From: Pieris napi | Taxonomy: Eukaryota > Arthropoda > Insecta > Lepidoptera > Pieridae | Reading direction: 5' to 3' | Length of the DNA stretch: 64,000 nucleotides | Assembly: GCF_905475465.1 (NCBI RefSeq) | Contig: NC_062238.1 | Coordinates: 166,501-230,500 of the forward strand | In this document: positions 35,058 to 46,795 of the stretch, piece by piece | Numbering within the stretch: the first letter of the stretch is position 1 | Layout of the letters: every line of letters starts with the position of its first letter | The notes under the pieces: generated by a model | Seen by the model: the letters and a program-made list of their open reading frames with translations, nothing else | Database searches by the model: none | Told to the model about the DNA's origin: nothing | Translations under genes and position numbers: made by a program

Positions 35058-38000
35058 CTAACAATAATTGCACTTTTCGAATGACACTTCACTTTCGTCG
35101 ACCCTCCTCTCCGACACTTCACATGTTCTCGAATTGCCCATCCTGAAAGTGAACGGTTCCATTAAAGATACATCCTCGAGTACCAATAGAACGGGAGGAG
35201 TTGATTCAGCTTTAAGAATAGAAAAACGAGAAGGAACCTTGTCCAGCAGGAGGATGTTGGGGTTCTCCTTCTCGAAGTCGGTGGGCTTCCGGTCCCTCAT
35301 CTCGTCCGTCCACTCCCCCTCCCCTTTTCCCCACTCCCCCACCTTCTCCCCTATCACGTCCACTTCCGCTTCGGCGCGTTCCTTCTCCACCTGAGTGTTA
35401 TATGTTATCGTGTGCTAGAAGATACATTTAAAAAGAAAACAATACTATGTCACGAGTGTATACCTGCGTGTCGTGTTTCGCGAATTTGTCGAACATGTTG
35501 GCGTACATCTGCTTCTCGCGCTGCTTCTGCTTCTGCAGGGTATTTCGGCAAAGCAGCACTTGCTTGACTGCGGCCTGACGAAATATAAATATATAATAAA
35601 TCCCGTTAGGACCGGTTATAATCCAGGACTTTCGGTTCTTCACCTTATTTTCCGGTTCCATCTCGACGATCGCCCGGAAGTCTTCGATCGCCCGCTCCGC
35701 CTCCCCGATGCCCAACAGAGCCTGACCCCGTCTGAAGAGACCCTTCACATTCTTTTCGTCCAATTTGAGGGCCTTAGTCGCGTGGTCCTTGGCCTCGTAG
35801 TGATGCGGAGGAGACACCTTCAGGTGGACCAAGGCCAGGTTCAAATGCGCCGATACGAGTAGTTCTTTCGCTTGAGATTTGTTTTCCTCGGATTCGGACG
35901 TGTCTTCCGGCATATCTGGGAATTAAATTCGAAATTGAGTATTTTTATTTCTGTTACTGCTACTGACTTTTGGATCGTCAACCTTCGCGGAGAACCGATA
36001 CATATCTTTGCCCCACAAAATTAGATCGAATCGTGTAAAACTACACAATTCTTCCTCGGATTACCTTCTACGAGCGACACCACCTTCTTGTATTTCTTAA
36101 CGGCCAGCATAAACTTATTTCCTTTAAAGTACTCCGTCCCCTTTTCCTTCGCGAGCTTAGCCTGCTCCAACTTCTCGTCGCCGTCCATAGACCAGGATTC
36201 TTTGGCCTTTTCAAAACTGAGTAACTTCACCACGTATTCCACCGGTGTGTTTGGAGGCACTCCCAACTCTTTATTTCCTTCCGATTTGAAGGCATACTTT
36301 GGTTGTATTATCAAGCGTGATTTCTCATCTTTGAGGAACTTTTCGAGTGCCCGTTCGATTCCCTCGCACACGTTGTGTTCCGTCCCTTCACCTAGTGTAA
36401 ATGTAACTGTACGAGTATCGAAAACTTTATCACCATACTTTCCCTCGAGTTCCACTGAAATGAATGAATGTTTAATAGAGTTAAAATTATACACCACAGG
36501 CAATATATTATTAAAGAGAATTTTAGAGAAATTAAGAAATTCATAGACCAAAAAACTTTAATGATTAAATACTCTATATAATTGTAGTTCTTTTACTACC
36601 ATAACGTACCTGTTACTTGGGATCCATCGTTGGGATAATCTGAGCCGGAGCCCTGCTCTATAATGTGCCGGAGAATACCTTTATTCTTGGCAGGACTTAA
36701 GTCTTCTGCCTTCCAATCTATCATCTCAATCTGTTACAAACATAGGAATTGGATGTAATTTATTTCATGATATTATATAATATATAAATTATAAAGTAAG
36801 AAACCTCGGGTTGACACATTAAACTAGCCGCTGATTGTAAAATAAATAGATTTTCTGTCAATAAAAATTTCAATTGCAAATGTACCTCAAACTGCAGAGT
36901 TGAATTTGGTGGTATTTTAGGTGGACTTCCTTGGGCACCGTATGCATATTCGGGAGCACATGTCAAAACACAAACTTCACCCTTTTTCATAGTAGCTACA
37001 CCAATGTCCCATGCTTTTATAACAGTTCCTAGAAATAAAACATTTTAGATTTTATAAAAATCTTCAGATTGTGTAGAGGTAAGTATGGATGTGGTAATTG
37101 TGCCAAGTGTATTGCATTCTTAATTAATTTTATTCAATTTACAAAAAAAAATTATAAAGTCATTCATGATCATAAAGATGGTATTATAAATTAAAAATAA
37201 ACATCTGTCTATAGTCACAAGATGTTCTGTATGCATGCCTGAATGTTATTTTAAATTCACATACATACAGCTAAGTTATGACTATTTAAATTTTCATTAC
37301 AATTTAATATAATGAAAATAGTTTGTTCCCATATTTTATAAACATATGATAAGAGGAAGTGGTTTAACATAAGTGATAACCAAAAAGATATACTTATTGC
37401 GGTTGACATTAGATGTAACATGGATTTTTTTATAGGTATAACAGGTATAGGCATTTTTTGTTTGTACACCCTACACACTAAAAATGAATATTTCACATAC
37501 TACTCCTTTTACAATCTTCGCAATAAAACTTATTATTATCTACCATAATTTTATACAATTTTGAAAGCCTTACTTTTTGATTAAAGCCTGATTATTACTC
37601 TCTTAATATAAGAGTTAGTACTTTATAAAGGTCATAACTGATAATTCACACAGAGTTTTCCAAAAATAACATAAAAGTCAAAATTATTAGATGACCAATA
37701 GTCAGTCAGTTGGACTAAATGAATTACAATTTGCTTTGTAAGTGAAATTATAATAATAATTTTTATCTGGACTATATATTAACATGTCTTAAATAGGTTA
37801 GTAATATAGAAGGTTAGAGGACATGCTAGTATAGTAAAAGAAAACAAAATAACTACATAACCTCCAGAACAGCTTAGGTTTGTTTACCTTTTCCTAGGTT
37901 AAATTCAAAAGGTTCGTTGCGGTCTTTACTCGAATCGAATTTAGAACCATCCAATAAAGTTCCAGTATAATGTACGGTCACCTGGCACCCTGCACCTGGC

Positions 38001-38089
38001 GTATCAGTTCCATCGCCCTCTTTAATAATTCTTTTTAGAACTCCACGATCGCCGGCTTTAGTTATATCGATTCCTTCGTCAACAGTCAT
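35058..38089 (-). CDS. FKBP59: FKBP59/FKBP4-type immunophilin (two FKBP domains plus TPR), 7 exons, with C-terminal extension
   Basis: Peptidyl-prolyl cis-trans isomerase and Hsp90 co-chaperone of the cytosol. Exons in transcript order: 37888-38089, 36886-37028, 36610-36730, 36065-36454, 35644-35915, 35464-35574 and 35058-35390. All junctions are GT/AG, phases match, and the total is 1572 nt (523 aa). FKBP domain 1 (about 25-120) has VHYTGTLLDGSKFDSS, VIKAWDIGVATM and YGAQGSPPKIPPN. Domain 2 (about 140-245) has VFDTRTVTFTLGEG and ELGVPPNTPVEY. FEKAKESW leads into the TPR region (about 255-400: GTEYFKGNKF, SAHLNLALVHLK, GLFRRGQALLGIGEAERA). YANMFDKFA marks the usual C-terminal helix. Family members are about 440-460 aa. 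Here about 59 residues follow ENPNILLLDK (residue 464) and resemble nothing I know. An unrecognised intron at AAG/GTTCCT just after residue 464 is an alternative. Confidence 0.92.
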
Positions 38090-39000
38090 GATTGTTGTAT
38101 GCTAAAATTTTATATTATAACTGGAAATCTAAAGCTCTGTAGCACGTGTCCTTAATAATTATAATTAATAATTTAATAGAGTCAAAGAAAATTTAATTCA
38201 ATGCGCAATGCGCTTAAGAGTTAAGAATAGAGAACATTTAAACATTAGCATAAATATTTCTGGAAAACTCTAGCGACAATTGACACTTACGATTTGCGAT
38301 TCGTCACTTGATGTACATGTCACATGACACAGAACACATAATACCGTATGGTTCTCCCGTATTAACTGCTAGTTTAATAATTAGGTAATATTTAATACTA
38401 ATACTTAATAGTAATGTTGTAGTCCGTGGATCACCAAGAGACATTGGTGAAATCCAATTTTGCAATTGGAAGTTTAATAACTAAAGATATATGATGTAAA
38501 CAGGCAACTGCTATTAACAACATAACATAACTAAGTTTAACCACATCCCATTCGTTTTTGAACATGTAGGAAGAGCACACTTAACTCTTCATGTGCTAGT
38601 TAAGAGAGTATGGCATTTTAAGGATAGGTCATAGGAGTAATAAGCTACTTCTAACAAACATGTCTAATTCACTGCCTTAAATAAAATCTTGATCATTTTG
38701 CTTTTTATAGTAAAGAACATACCAGATTAATTATAAATAGTAGATTGGGTTTTTTAAACAGCAAAAAAATATTTAACTGTAATTAAATAAAACATTATTT
38801 GATAACATTGTTTTACTTTTCATCACATATGTTCTAATATACAATCAGTCTTTAAATATCATCATTTTATTTACAAAATGATAACAGTTCCATTACATAA
38901 TAAGGATAATACTACATTATCAGCTATCCCGTTTTGTTTGTATGAAATATTTTATGGAGATCTGTTTATATCTAATAAGCGATTCTAATTCATTATTGTG
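38090..39000. other. Intergenic spacer, nothing recognised
   Basis: AT-rich DNA between the FKBP start and the stop of the glucosidase-II-beta-like gene. A minus-strand AATAAA (TTTATT near 38868) probably ends the latter's transcript. No repeat or RNA gene was recognised. Confidence 0.45.
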
Positions 39001-39588
39001 TTATCTAATTGTTATACATAAATTGGGACAAAGTTTCACATAATGTCTTAAATTGTTTGACTGACTTTGACTAACTAACTTATGATTTTTTACTAATAAC
39101 CATTCATCAGAGCCATCACAACAATCACAAATTCCATCATTAAGTTTTCCAGACGGTATAGAATTTATTGAAGATTTTGGAAATTGAGTATCACAATAAA
39201 AAGTTCCCATAGGACAAGCACTCGTACTAGGTTCATCTGTTCCATCATCACAATCACAGAAGTCATCATTAACGTTTTCAAATGGTACATATTGTCCTGT
39301 GTTACGGCATTTAAACTGATTTTTTGAGTTAGGCCTGTAGTCCTTAACTTGAGTAAAATATACACCTCTTAACACGCCGTGTTCATTTACATATTTATCT
39401 TGATCTGAGCGCACATGTATTAATTGTTTAACACTTTCGTGGTCCATAACTGGAATAATCTTATTATTAAAGCTTTTATCGGAAGATATTGCTAGAAAAA
39501 AATACAATTGGTAAATTATGAAGCTGCTTGCCGACAACGCAGATAACAACAACACCGTTTTCTTCTTTAATGTCAACATTCTATACAT
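39001..39588 (-). CDS. Short glucosidase II beta-subunit-like (PRKCSH N-terminal domain) protein, intronless
   Basis: 195 aa in one exon. An N-terminal hydrophobic segment (about 11-32) is a signal peptide or type II anchor, placing the rest in the ER lumen. The PRKCSH-type cysteine-rich repeats follow: LRGVYF, VNDDFCDCDDGTDEP (107-120), CPMGTFYC, and LNDGICDCCDGSDEW (149-163). These paired Asp/Cys-rich repeats are the Ca2+-binding LDL-receptor-A-like modules that in glucosidase II beta contact the catalytic alpha subunit. The protein ends KLCPNLCITIR soon after. It lacks the long coiled coil, the mannose-6-phosphate-receptor-like domain and an ER-retrieval tail. It is therefore a separate short paralogue (compare Drosophila CG7685) and not the main beta subunit. 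The function is inferred only. Confidence 0.85.
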   Translation of the reverse strand: MYRMLTLKKKTVLLLSALSASSFIIYQLYFFLAISSDKSFNNKIIPVMDHESVKQLIHVRSDQDKYVNEHGVLRGVYFTQVKDYRPNSKNQFKCRNTGQYVPFENVNDDFCDCDDGTDEPSTSACPMGTFYCDTQFPKSSINSIPSGKLNDGICDCCDGSDEWLLVKNHKLVSQSQSNNLRHYVKLCPNLCITIR

Positions 39589-39746
39589 GTTACGGACCTA
39601 CGAAAAAACAAACTTTAAGTCTAAGGCAAATAATGTTCTCAATCACTATTATTTCTAAAATCTCAGAAATATCACGTTTATTCCATAAGAGGTATGATAG
39701 TATTATTTGTTTTTACTTTTTGAATCAATAATCAATTATCAAAAGT

Positions 39747-39747
39747 T

Positions 39748-39778
<31 letters not shown>

Positions 39779-39785
39779 AGCCGGA
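39747..39785 (-). mobile_element. 39-base retroposed tail flanked by 10-base target-site duplications
   Basis: TATCAAAAGT occurs at 39737-39746 and again at 39786-39795. Between them lie about 20 T and then AATTTATTTATTAGCCGGA. On the minus strand this reads as a short 3' end followed by poly-A. It looks like an extremely 5'-truncated LINE or SINE insertion in the shared upstream region of the two divergent flanking genes. Confidence 0.6.
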
Positions 39786-39804
39786 TATCAAAAGTATTCT
39801 ATAG

Positions 39805-39925
39805 CAGTGTTGCCAACTGCCAAGTGCCAACTTCTACAGAATGTTACCCCTACTCCCTAGAACCAATTTTAAATACCCCTAAATTTCGATTAAAAGCCCA
39901 AAAGTTTTTGTGTTACGGTGACATT
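39805..39925. mobile_element. Solo end of the hAT-like element family
   Basis: It starts CAGTGTTGCCAACT. From about 39827 it aligns base by base, in inverted orientation, with the right end of the intact copy at 47719-48498 (shared blocks include AATACCCCTAAAT and CTACA(G/A)AATGTT). The opposite terminus was not found nearby, so this is a truncated copy. Confidence 0.6.
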
Positions 39926-40330
39926 TAAAACTGACCCAACCCGTATAGAATCGTGCGTTTTTAAAGAAATATTTCGTTTCTGAAACTCACCATATAATAT
40001 GATAAAGAGATAAACACGACTGTCAGATGTCAGATGCCGCGCAAGTAAACTTGTGAGTTATGACGTATAAGTTGAGATTAGTCATTAGAATTTAGAACAT
40101 TCAGATTTCAGATTTGTCATTTGACAATTGAATTAATATTACGATTTACATTTTACGACTTACGAGTCGACGAGCTATAAAAAGAAAACAATAAAATATA
40201 TTATTTTATTACTTGAATGGAGCTTCAGTCAATTCTGGTTAATCAATTATCATTTTCATATTTATTTTAGACACTTCGGTATAACAATTAGAAATCTTTA
40301 GTTGAGTATGATTCAAAACAAATTATAAAT

Positions 40331-43300
40331 ATGAGTTTTCTCACTGTGGATGGGCCGAAACCTTCCACCAGTTCGGAAAAAAGTGATTATATAGAAAATG
40401 AGGATCTTGAGGTACTTGAGGACTTATTTGTCCATAAGATATATTTACGATAATTGTGCTATATTTTTACAATTATGACAAGTAATCTTTCAGGTGGATA
40501 ACTCACAGAGTGTTTTACTTAAGATTGCTAATTTGTATGCTGAGCAGTTAATGAGTGATTTAGTACTTGAAGTGGGAGGTGTTGATTATTCAGCTCATAG
40601 GCTGATATTGTGTGCTAGTAGTGAAGTCTTTCAGGTAAACGTTGTGTACCTCCATTAAGTAGAACAGTAGTATATTTTCATAATATCTTGATTAATTTAA
40701 AACAATGAGCTGTCTAATTTTTAACTGTAACATGTAGGAAAAACATTTCAAATAATGGGATCAATTAGGATTAAGGTGAATATTTGTTATTATATTGTTT
40801 ACTTTTCTTGAACTTGTGTTGTTGTGGCCCCAGAACTTAAAATTTTAGCCTCAATCATAAAAACTAAATAAGTTAAAATATAAGATAGATTTACTGTAGT
40901 ATTTGAAAGACCAACAAAACCATAAACACATTTTTATTTGTTAAAGGTAATGTTAATGAACAGAGAATGGAATGAGTGGCGTGAAAGCAAGATAGTATTG
41001 CAGGAGACACCCACAGCTGCATCAGTCTTCCCACACTTTCTCAAGTAATTTTAAAATTGTTGTGGCTTATTCCACTGGAAAATAAATTAGAGTGTTGGAA
41101 TATAACTATAAGATATAGCAAATATTCTATTATTAAATATCAATTTCATATGTCTCAGTTCTGAAGTTGTAATAGTGTTATACTTGTTTAGGAGAAAATC
41201 CTAAATAATACATCATTCATTAGTCACTATGTCAGTCAGGCTTGTTTATATTCTTTCATATCTAATTAAATTTATATTACAGGTATTTCTATACAGGACA
41301 AATAAAAATTTCTTACAACACAGTATTACCTGTTCTGTCTTTGGCAGACAAATATAATGTTAAGGTAGGTATATTGTTAGGTGTGTAAATGTGTACCAGG
41401 AAAAGATTATAAATTGAAATTTTTTAACCTTGTAATTTTAGGACTTAGTGTCACTATGTTTGGAGTACATGTCCCAACACATAGCATTGGCTGCCAAGAA
41501 GGGACAAGTGATCAATTGGATGCAGTACACTATGGCGTGCGGACATACCAATGTTGCTAAGGTGTGTTGTGTTTGGATTTTTAGATTATTATTATTATTT
41601 CCACGAGTCCAAAACAATTTTAATATGTTGCTTTTCAGGCATGTCAAAATTTTGTGAAATGGAACATGGAATGGGTGTGGGGTCATGCAGATCTTTCAGA
41701 GCTGGAGGATGAAACCTTGCTGCTTCTACTACAGCAGAGTGATCTAGTTTTGCATAATGAATGCAGTTTGTATCGGTAAGGATCAAAAAGAAATTTAAAA
41801 AGTTTACTAGGCACAAGTCAAGTCTTACAGGTTAATGAGTGCACATAGGCCTCAAGAAAAGAATATGTTTTGGTATTTTTTTTAAGTAAAATTGCATACA
41901 ATATATCTAATCTATCTATGAAAAAAATTTCTCAGCAACACAATCAGCTGTCATTACTATAATATCTTGACAGAGCTATTGCGTGAATAATTTTGTCTCT
42001 AGGTTTACAGTGGACTGGCTGCACCGGCAGAAACAAAGATTTAGTCACTCGGAGGAAAATGCCTGTGAATGGAAACAGCATTGGGAGACACTAGTTACCA
42101 CCGTCTTTTCACACATTAGGTACATATTATCTACTTTTGAATGGACTTTCCCTATTTGTCTATGTTTTTTAACCCAAAACAATTAATATTATTCCCTCTG
42201 AAATTTACCCTTTTAATTTTTAGGGTGCCTCTTTTTGAACCATATCAAAATCAGTAAAATATGCACAATTAGCATAACATTACGTTAAACCTTCTTTAGC
42301 TTAGAAACGGGAATTAGTTAAGTTATACCTTCAAGCGATATCTGTGGTCATATTGACAGATGACAGTATTAGGTATATCTGTACTGACAAGCAGTGAATA
42401 AGTTTCGAATTTAACACTAGACAGACATTTCTTATAGTAATATTAGAAGATTTAACTAGGTTCCCAATGATGTGTCCGTCTCAGCTGGCCAAGCTGCTGC
42501 TGTGCAGCTTGACGCAGGAGTACAAGGAGTTCTTCATGGAGCAGATGGCCATCGCCATGAGCTACCAGTCAGGTGAGTTGACCGAAATGTCCCCGCGGTC
42601 TGTCAAGGATGTTCAGAATACATGTAATCGGAGAACGTCTGGTGGTCGACAGGTCAAAACGAGCGAGTCGCCGAGATTCAAGAGAGCGATCACGGCCGTA
42701 TGTTGTTCACTCCTCGGCTTTACACGGAAGATATTTGGGGTTCGATTCTCGGCGTGGACAATTTTCATTCGCTGCCCTGCTATCACACGCGCACGTTCAT
42801 ATTCTCGACGCGGCCCAGCGTGGTATGTGATTGTAGTCTATCGTTTTCACTCATCAATTAGAATTTGTATCAAAACGGGAGGCCTCTGCTATTAGTTATT
42901 TTTTCTACTTCTATTGGGCCAAATAATCGCCGCTCTAGGCTCCAGCTCACTCAGTCTGCTGGTAAATGAAGGTATTATTTTAAATATCGCCAATCTTTCA
43001 TAGATATGATTAATAATATATTAATGTCGCCGTATGCGCGTACGCGTTTCCCGCACGTATGCTCCTTTTCATCTATTTATTAACTGAAAGCGTACATAAT
43101 TGATTAGAGCATTCGTTCGAAGGTGGACGTGGCACCCGAGCGCCTGAGCGAGTGGACGGTGGATCTGTACCCGAAGGGGGTCTGGTTCAAGAAGAGTATG
43201 CTCATCGCCTGGTCCGGGACTTACGATGTGAGTATTCCTTTACTAATAATTAATGATAAATAATTTAGTAAACTTTTTAAAAATGAAAACGGTTCCAGGT

Positions 43301-44175
43301 CCCGGAAGTGGTCCTCCGCACGGTGCGCATCTCCATCACGTGTCAGAGCTGCCCCGACCCCGTGACGTGCGACTTCGCCTGCGAGGACGACGTCCGGGTG
43401 AAGGTATCTCTCTTCGTCTCGCTCGGTTCGGCCCTGCGTCCGAACACGCAGTAGTTAAAACCGGAAGTGCTTTGCAGGTGGGCGTGCTCGTGTGGGGCGT
43501 ACAAAATGGCGTCGAACACGTCGCGTCCGTGGTCGAGAGGATTCATCGCTTCTCATCACAGAACAGGTCTCGATTCCGTCGTCGACCTCTCTCTCGGCAG
43601 AAGTTTAATGTTAAACGTGAACGATGAATAAAGACATTTCGGATTGCAGGGTGCTGAACGTAGATGGCGCTTTGGATTTCGACGAATTGAACACGCCCCT
43701 CTACACGCCGGCCGCGGCCGCCTCGCCTCTTAACAAACCATCGGGGTGACGAGAGTTTATTGAACGTCTATGTGGGAAATCGATATCGGATTTTAAATGT
43801 CAATATAATTCTGTATTTTTCTAGGCGGTGTTTGAAATGCACGGAAAATTGTGACGCCCCGGAGCCCAAACATTTGTTGGGCCCGAATAGAGATCAACTG
43901 CGGGTGAGATAAATTATTTCTTTTAACCGAATCTTTAAACAAAATATTCATTCGGACTATTGGATTTAGTAGTCTGAAATAGCAAAAACTGTCAGTCATT
44001 GAAATTAATTAAAAAATCGTATATAAATCGTGTTAAGCTTTTCTAAAACGATACATAGATAGATAGATATCTAAAACATGTTAATAAGAACGAATACCAT
44101 TTAACCATTTCTCAGATCCAAGTGGTGATCGTGCCGCTGACCGACTTCTGTCACGTCTCTGCGCCGGATGGATGA
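40331..44175 (+). CDS. BTBD17: BTB/POZ domain protein, BTBD17-like, 15 exons
   Basis: Exons: 40331-40411, 40494-40634, 40947-41044, 41283-41364, 41442-41561, 41639-41775, 42003-42119, 42460-42572, 42653-42822, 43123-43227, 43299-43403, 43478-43566, 43650-43745, 43825-43903 and 44116-44175. Phases match; the total is 1593 nt (530 aa). The BTB domain (about 28-135) has SDLVLEVGGVDYSAHRLIL, FPHFLKYFYTGQI and LADKYNV. A BACK-like helical region follows (about 140-260: CLEYMSQH, FTVDWLHRQKQRF). The C-terminal half carries TVDLYPKGVWFKK, VGVLVWGVQNGVEH and IQVVIVPLTDFCHV, a beta-rich domain typical of this family. BTB-BACK proteins often act as dimers or Cullin-3 adaptors; the role of this one is unknown to me. 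Two junctions are weak: the acceptor before 43123 lacks a pyrimidine tract, and the donor after 43745 is GTGACG. If that donor is skipped, the protein ends at 43748. Orthologue name is moderately sure. Confidence 0.85.
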
Positions 44176-44571
44176 CCGCGAGCTCCGTCTCGCTCGCACA
44201 TATGTCGAGCGAAAGAGATAGCCATATCCGCGTCGAACGATTGTAATGCCACGGCGTTAATCACTTAGAAGATTCTGCTATTTTGTTTTTACTTTTGAAA
44301 TTTTGTTATGTAATTAATTATAGATACTATTTACTTATCGGGATCGAAACAATGTTCTATGAAAAAGTTAGTTCAAAACATTTACACAGTTACGGTTGCA
44401 TCTTATTAGTTAAATAAGATTGTATGTGTGCATAATCTAGTATAGAACGTTGTTCTTTGACTGTGGAAGTTGACTTGGATTCCTACGTTCTATACATATA
44501 GCGACAGTGATTGAACCCCTGATGAAGAATAAATTTGTGCCAAAGGCAAAGACAATTTGGGACTTATAGTA

Positions 44572-45082
44572 TAAGATCCCGATATACAACGACCTTCACC
44601 GAGATGCTTATTTAATGAAACGTATTTTATATTTAATCTAATATGTCAATAAATATAATCCATATGGGTTGCCTAGCAAATTTCAGTCCAGAGTATGTTT
44701 AATTAATTTTTTTTCAATCAATATTTTTAAACAGGGTAGTATTATATTTGTATCACTATAACCTTCTTTTTTACTAAAGATGTATATATATACTTTAGTG
44801 TCACATAAAAAATATACACATAAATAATTAATTGATTAAAAACAACCTAACGTTTGCATATTCTATGGGCTTCATACTTTCGATTGGTATAGAATTTATC
44901 TAATAATCATACCGGTGAAATGTTTAAAAAAATATTTTTTTTTAAATATTAATTAAAATACTCTGGACTGAAATTTGCTAGGCAACCCATATGGATTATA
45001 TTTATTGACATATTAAATTAAATATAAAATACGTTTCATTAAATAAGCATCTCGGTGAAGGTCGTTGTATATCGGGATCTTA
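44572..45082. mobile_element. Foldback element with near-perfect inverted arms of about 140 bases
   Basis: The left arm begins TAAGATCCCGATATACAACG and runs to about 44715. The right arm (about 44941-45082) is its reverse complement with only scattered mismatches, including the shared GGTTGCCTAGCAAATTTCAG. An AT-rich loop of about 225 bases separates the arms and has no coding sequence. The near-identity of the arms suggests recent activity or gene conversion. It lies just beyond the BTBD17-like polyadenylation signal (AATAAA near 44527). Confidence 0.8.
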
Positions 45083-45480
45083 GACCATTATTCTGAATAC
45101 ATAATTGACAAGCGAGTCACGCGACGCTTAGGATTATTATGTGCAATAACTAATTATACTATTGTAATTTTAACATTAAAAAATACATTTTAAAGTTGAT
45201 ATTGGTGTCCTTATTCAATACAATTGTTATTTGCCACCGTCGCAATATACCTATTACCTATGAAAGACCAATTTTTACTGTTCCTGATAAAGTAAAAACA
45301 AATTGTATAGTTCTAAGCTGCTTAAAGTCAGCTACTTCCGTACCTGCACAAATATTTAGAGAAAAGTTTAATTAATTATCATCAATATACTACTACTACA
45401 TATATATGTTACTCGTTACGTAGTAACATATGCTTTATTATATATATCTATGCCGTTGATAATTTCTGTGCAGAGCTCTG

Positions 45481-45785
45481 GATGCGCGAGCTGCGCGATT
45501 CATAAAAATCGCAACCAGCGCAACAAATTAAAAGCCGCCCACGCGGAAAATCACAATCAGATTAGTCATTAGAGTAAAAAACTGACTTCACCGAGGACGT
45601 GGACGTTCACTAAGTACTTCGCTCACTTCCAGCTTCCGTCCTGCCCTTCAGGCCACCACCCCGCGAAGGCCCAAGCTGAGTCTCGCAGGAGACGCCCTTG
45701 CACCAGTCGCCAATCCATACTCAGCCCAAACTAAGCTGTCAAGGCCCTTAGGGCCGACAGCGCGATTCCATTTAAAAAAAGAGTA
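45481..45785. repeat. GC-richer block ending in oligo-A, probable retroelement fragment
   Basis: Its base composition differs sharply from the AT-rich surroundings. It contains a hairpin (GCTGTCAAGGCCC, TTA, GGGCCGACAGC near 45735-45765) and ends in a short A run. It abuts the LINE remnant that follows. The family was not identified. Confidence 0.35.
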
Positions 45786-45829
45786 CCCGCGCCTTTAGTC
45801 ACCTGTGCGCCGCTGATGAGTCCACACAT

Positions 45830-46795
45830 TTTTTTATGTAATAGTAGGCAAACGGGCAGGAGGCTCATCTGATGTTAAGTGATACCGCCCATGGACACTC
45901 ACATTGCCAAAAGGCTCGCAAGTGCGTTAAGTTAAGTTACGTTAAGTCGATTTGGTTCGGAAATACTTGAGTGAGCTGGTTCTACAGTGGTGGGGCGCAG
46001 TAAAAACTGCCTTGAAACGCTCAGTTGTGGAACGACGGACGTCGAGGTCATACGGATGGTATTTTGTATTCTGCCTTGACGTCCGATAGTGAAACTCAGC
46101 AGTATTAGTCCGAACAACTCCTCTGAACACTCTCCGTAGTAAATGCGGTAGAAGATGCAGAGTGACCCACATCTCTACGCAACGCCAAGGTATCAAGCCG
46201 CTCGGAAAAGGATTGGTTGTCGACGATTCGAACCGCTCTTCGTGGAATACGGTCAAGTGGAAGTCCGCCCCGGACCAAATGTGGGGCCGAATTTGCGCTT
46301 TATACCTACAGTATGCAAGCGGTGGCCTGGAGTGAAGTACCGTCTTGCCTTGATAAGCACACCACGATTTTTGGAGGCTAATTTAGACATTCCCTCCAAA
46401 TGACCGCAAAACTGAACGTCGTTCGATATGTCGACGCCAAGTATTCCGATGCTGGCTGTGGCTTTATGAAGAGTGTCTTCAAAAAGAGGGGTATCGACAA
46501 ATGCTGTTTTTTTTCATTTGTCGTCCACATAGCAATGAATATTGCTAAGTTGCAAGATATAATTGATTTACAACCCCTTGTGAAACCCCAACCTTCACGG
46601 GTTTAAGGTTGGAACATGCCTTGACATGATGCTCCGATCGGCCAGAAAGCTGGAGATTCGAGTCGCATAATTTCTTGGGATGCCTCCGCTTTATCCAAAC
46701 TAACCGCTTCCCTGTTGGACTGGAGAGCGGGCAAGAAGAACTGGCAATAAACTCTCCGCCACTCTTTTTAATCGCCAAGTTTTTTGTTTTGAACT
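45830..46795 (-). mobile_element. Lepidopteran-type LINE remnant, minus strand, composite
   Basis: On the minus strand this region carries the same RT C-terminal tail as the 30.3 kb copy: CGTCGACAACCAATCCTTTT aligns with the corresponding 30.3 kb block, and translation of the interval includes AEFHYRTSRQNTKYHP. It ends in the characteristic tail (GCAAACGGGCAGGAGGCTCA on the + strand) and a T-run at about 45830. A second block (46545-46778, minus-strand reading KKSGGEFIASSSCPLSS) also resembles lepidopteran repeat sequence. Multiple stops show it is dead. Confidence 0.65.

Noticed and set aside
35068..35394. Plus-strand open frame of 108 codons opposite the FKBP last exon
   Set aside because: The minus strand carries the clear FKBP exon for most of this span. 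I kept only the dual-open tail as a finding.
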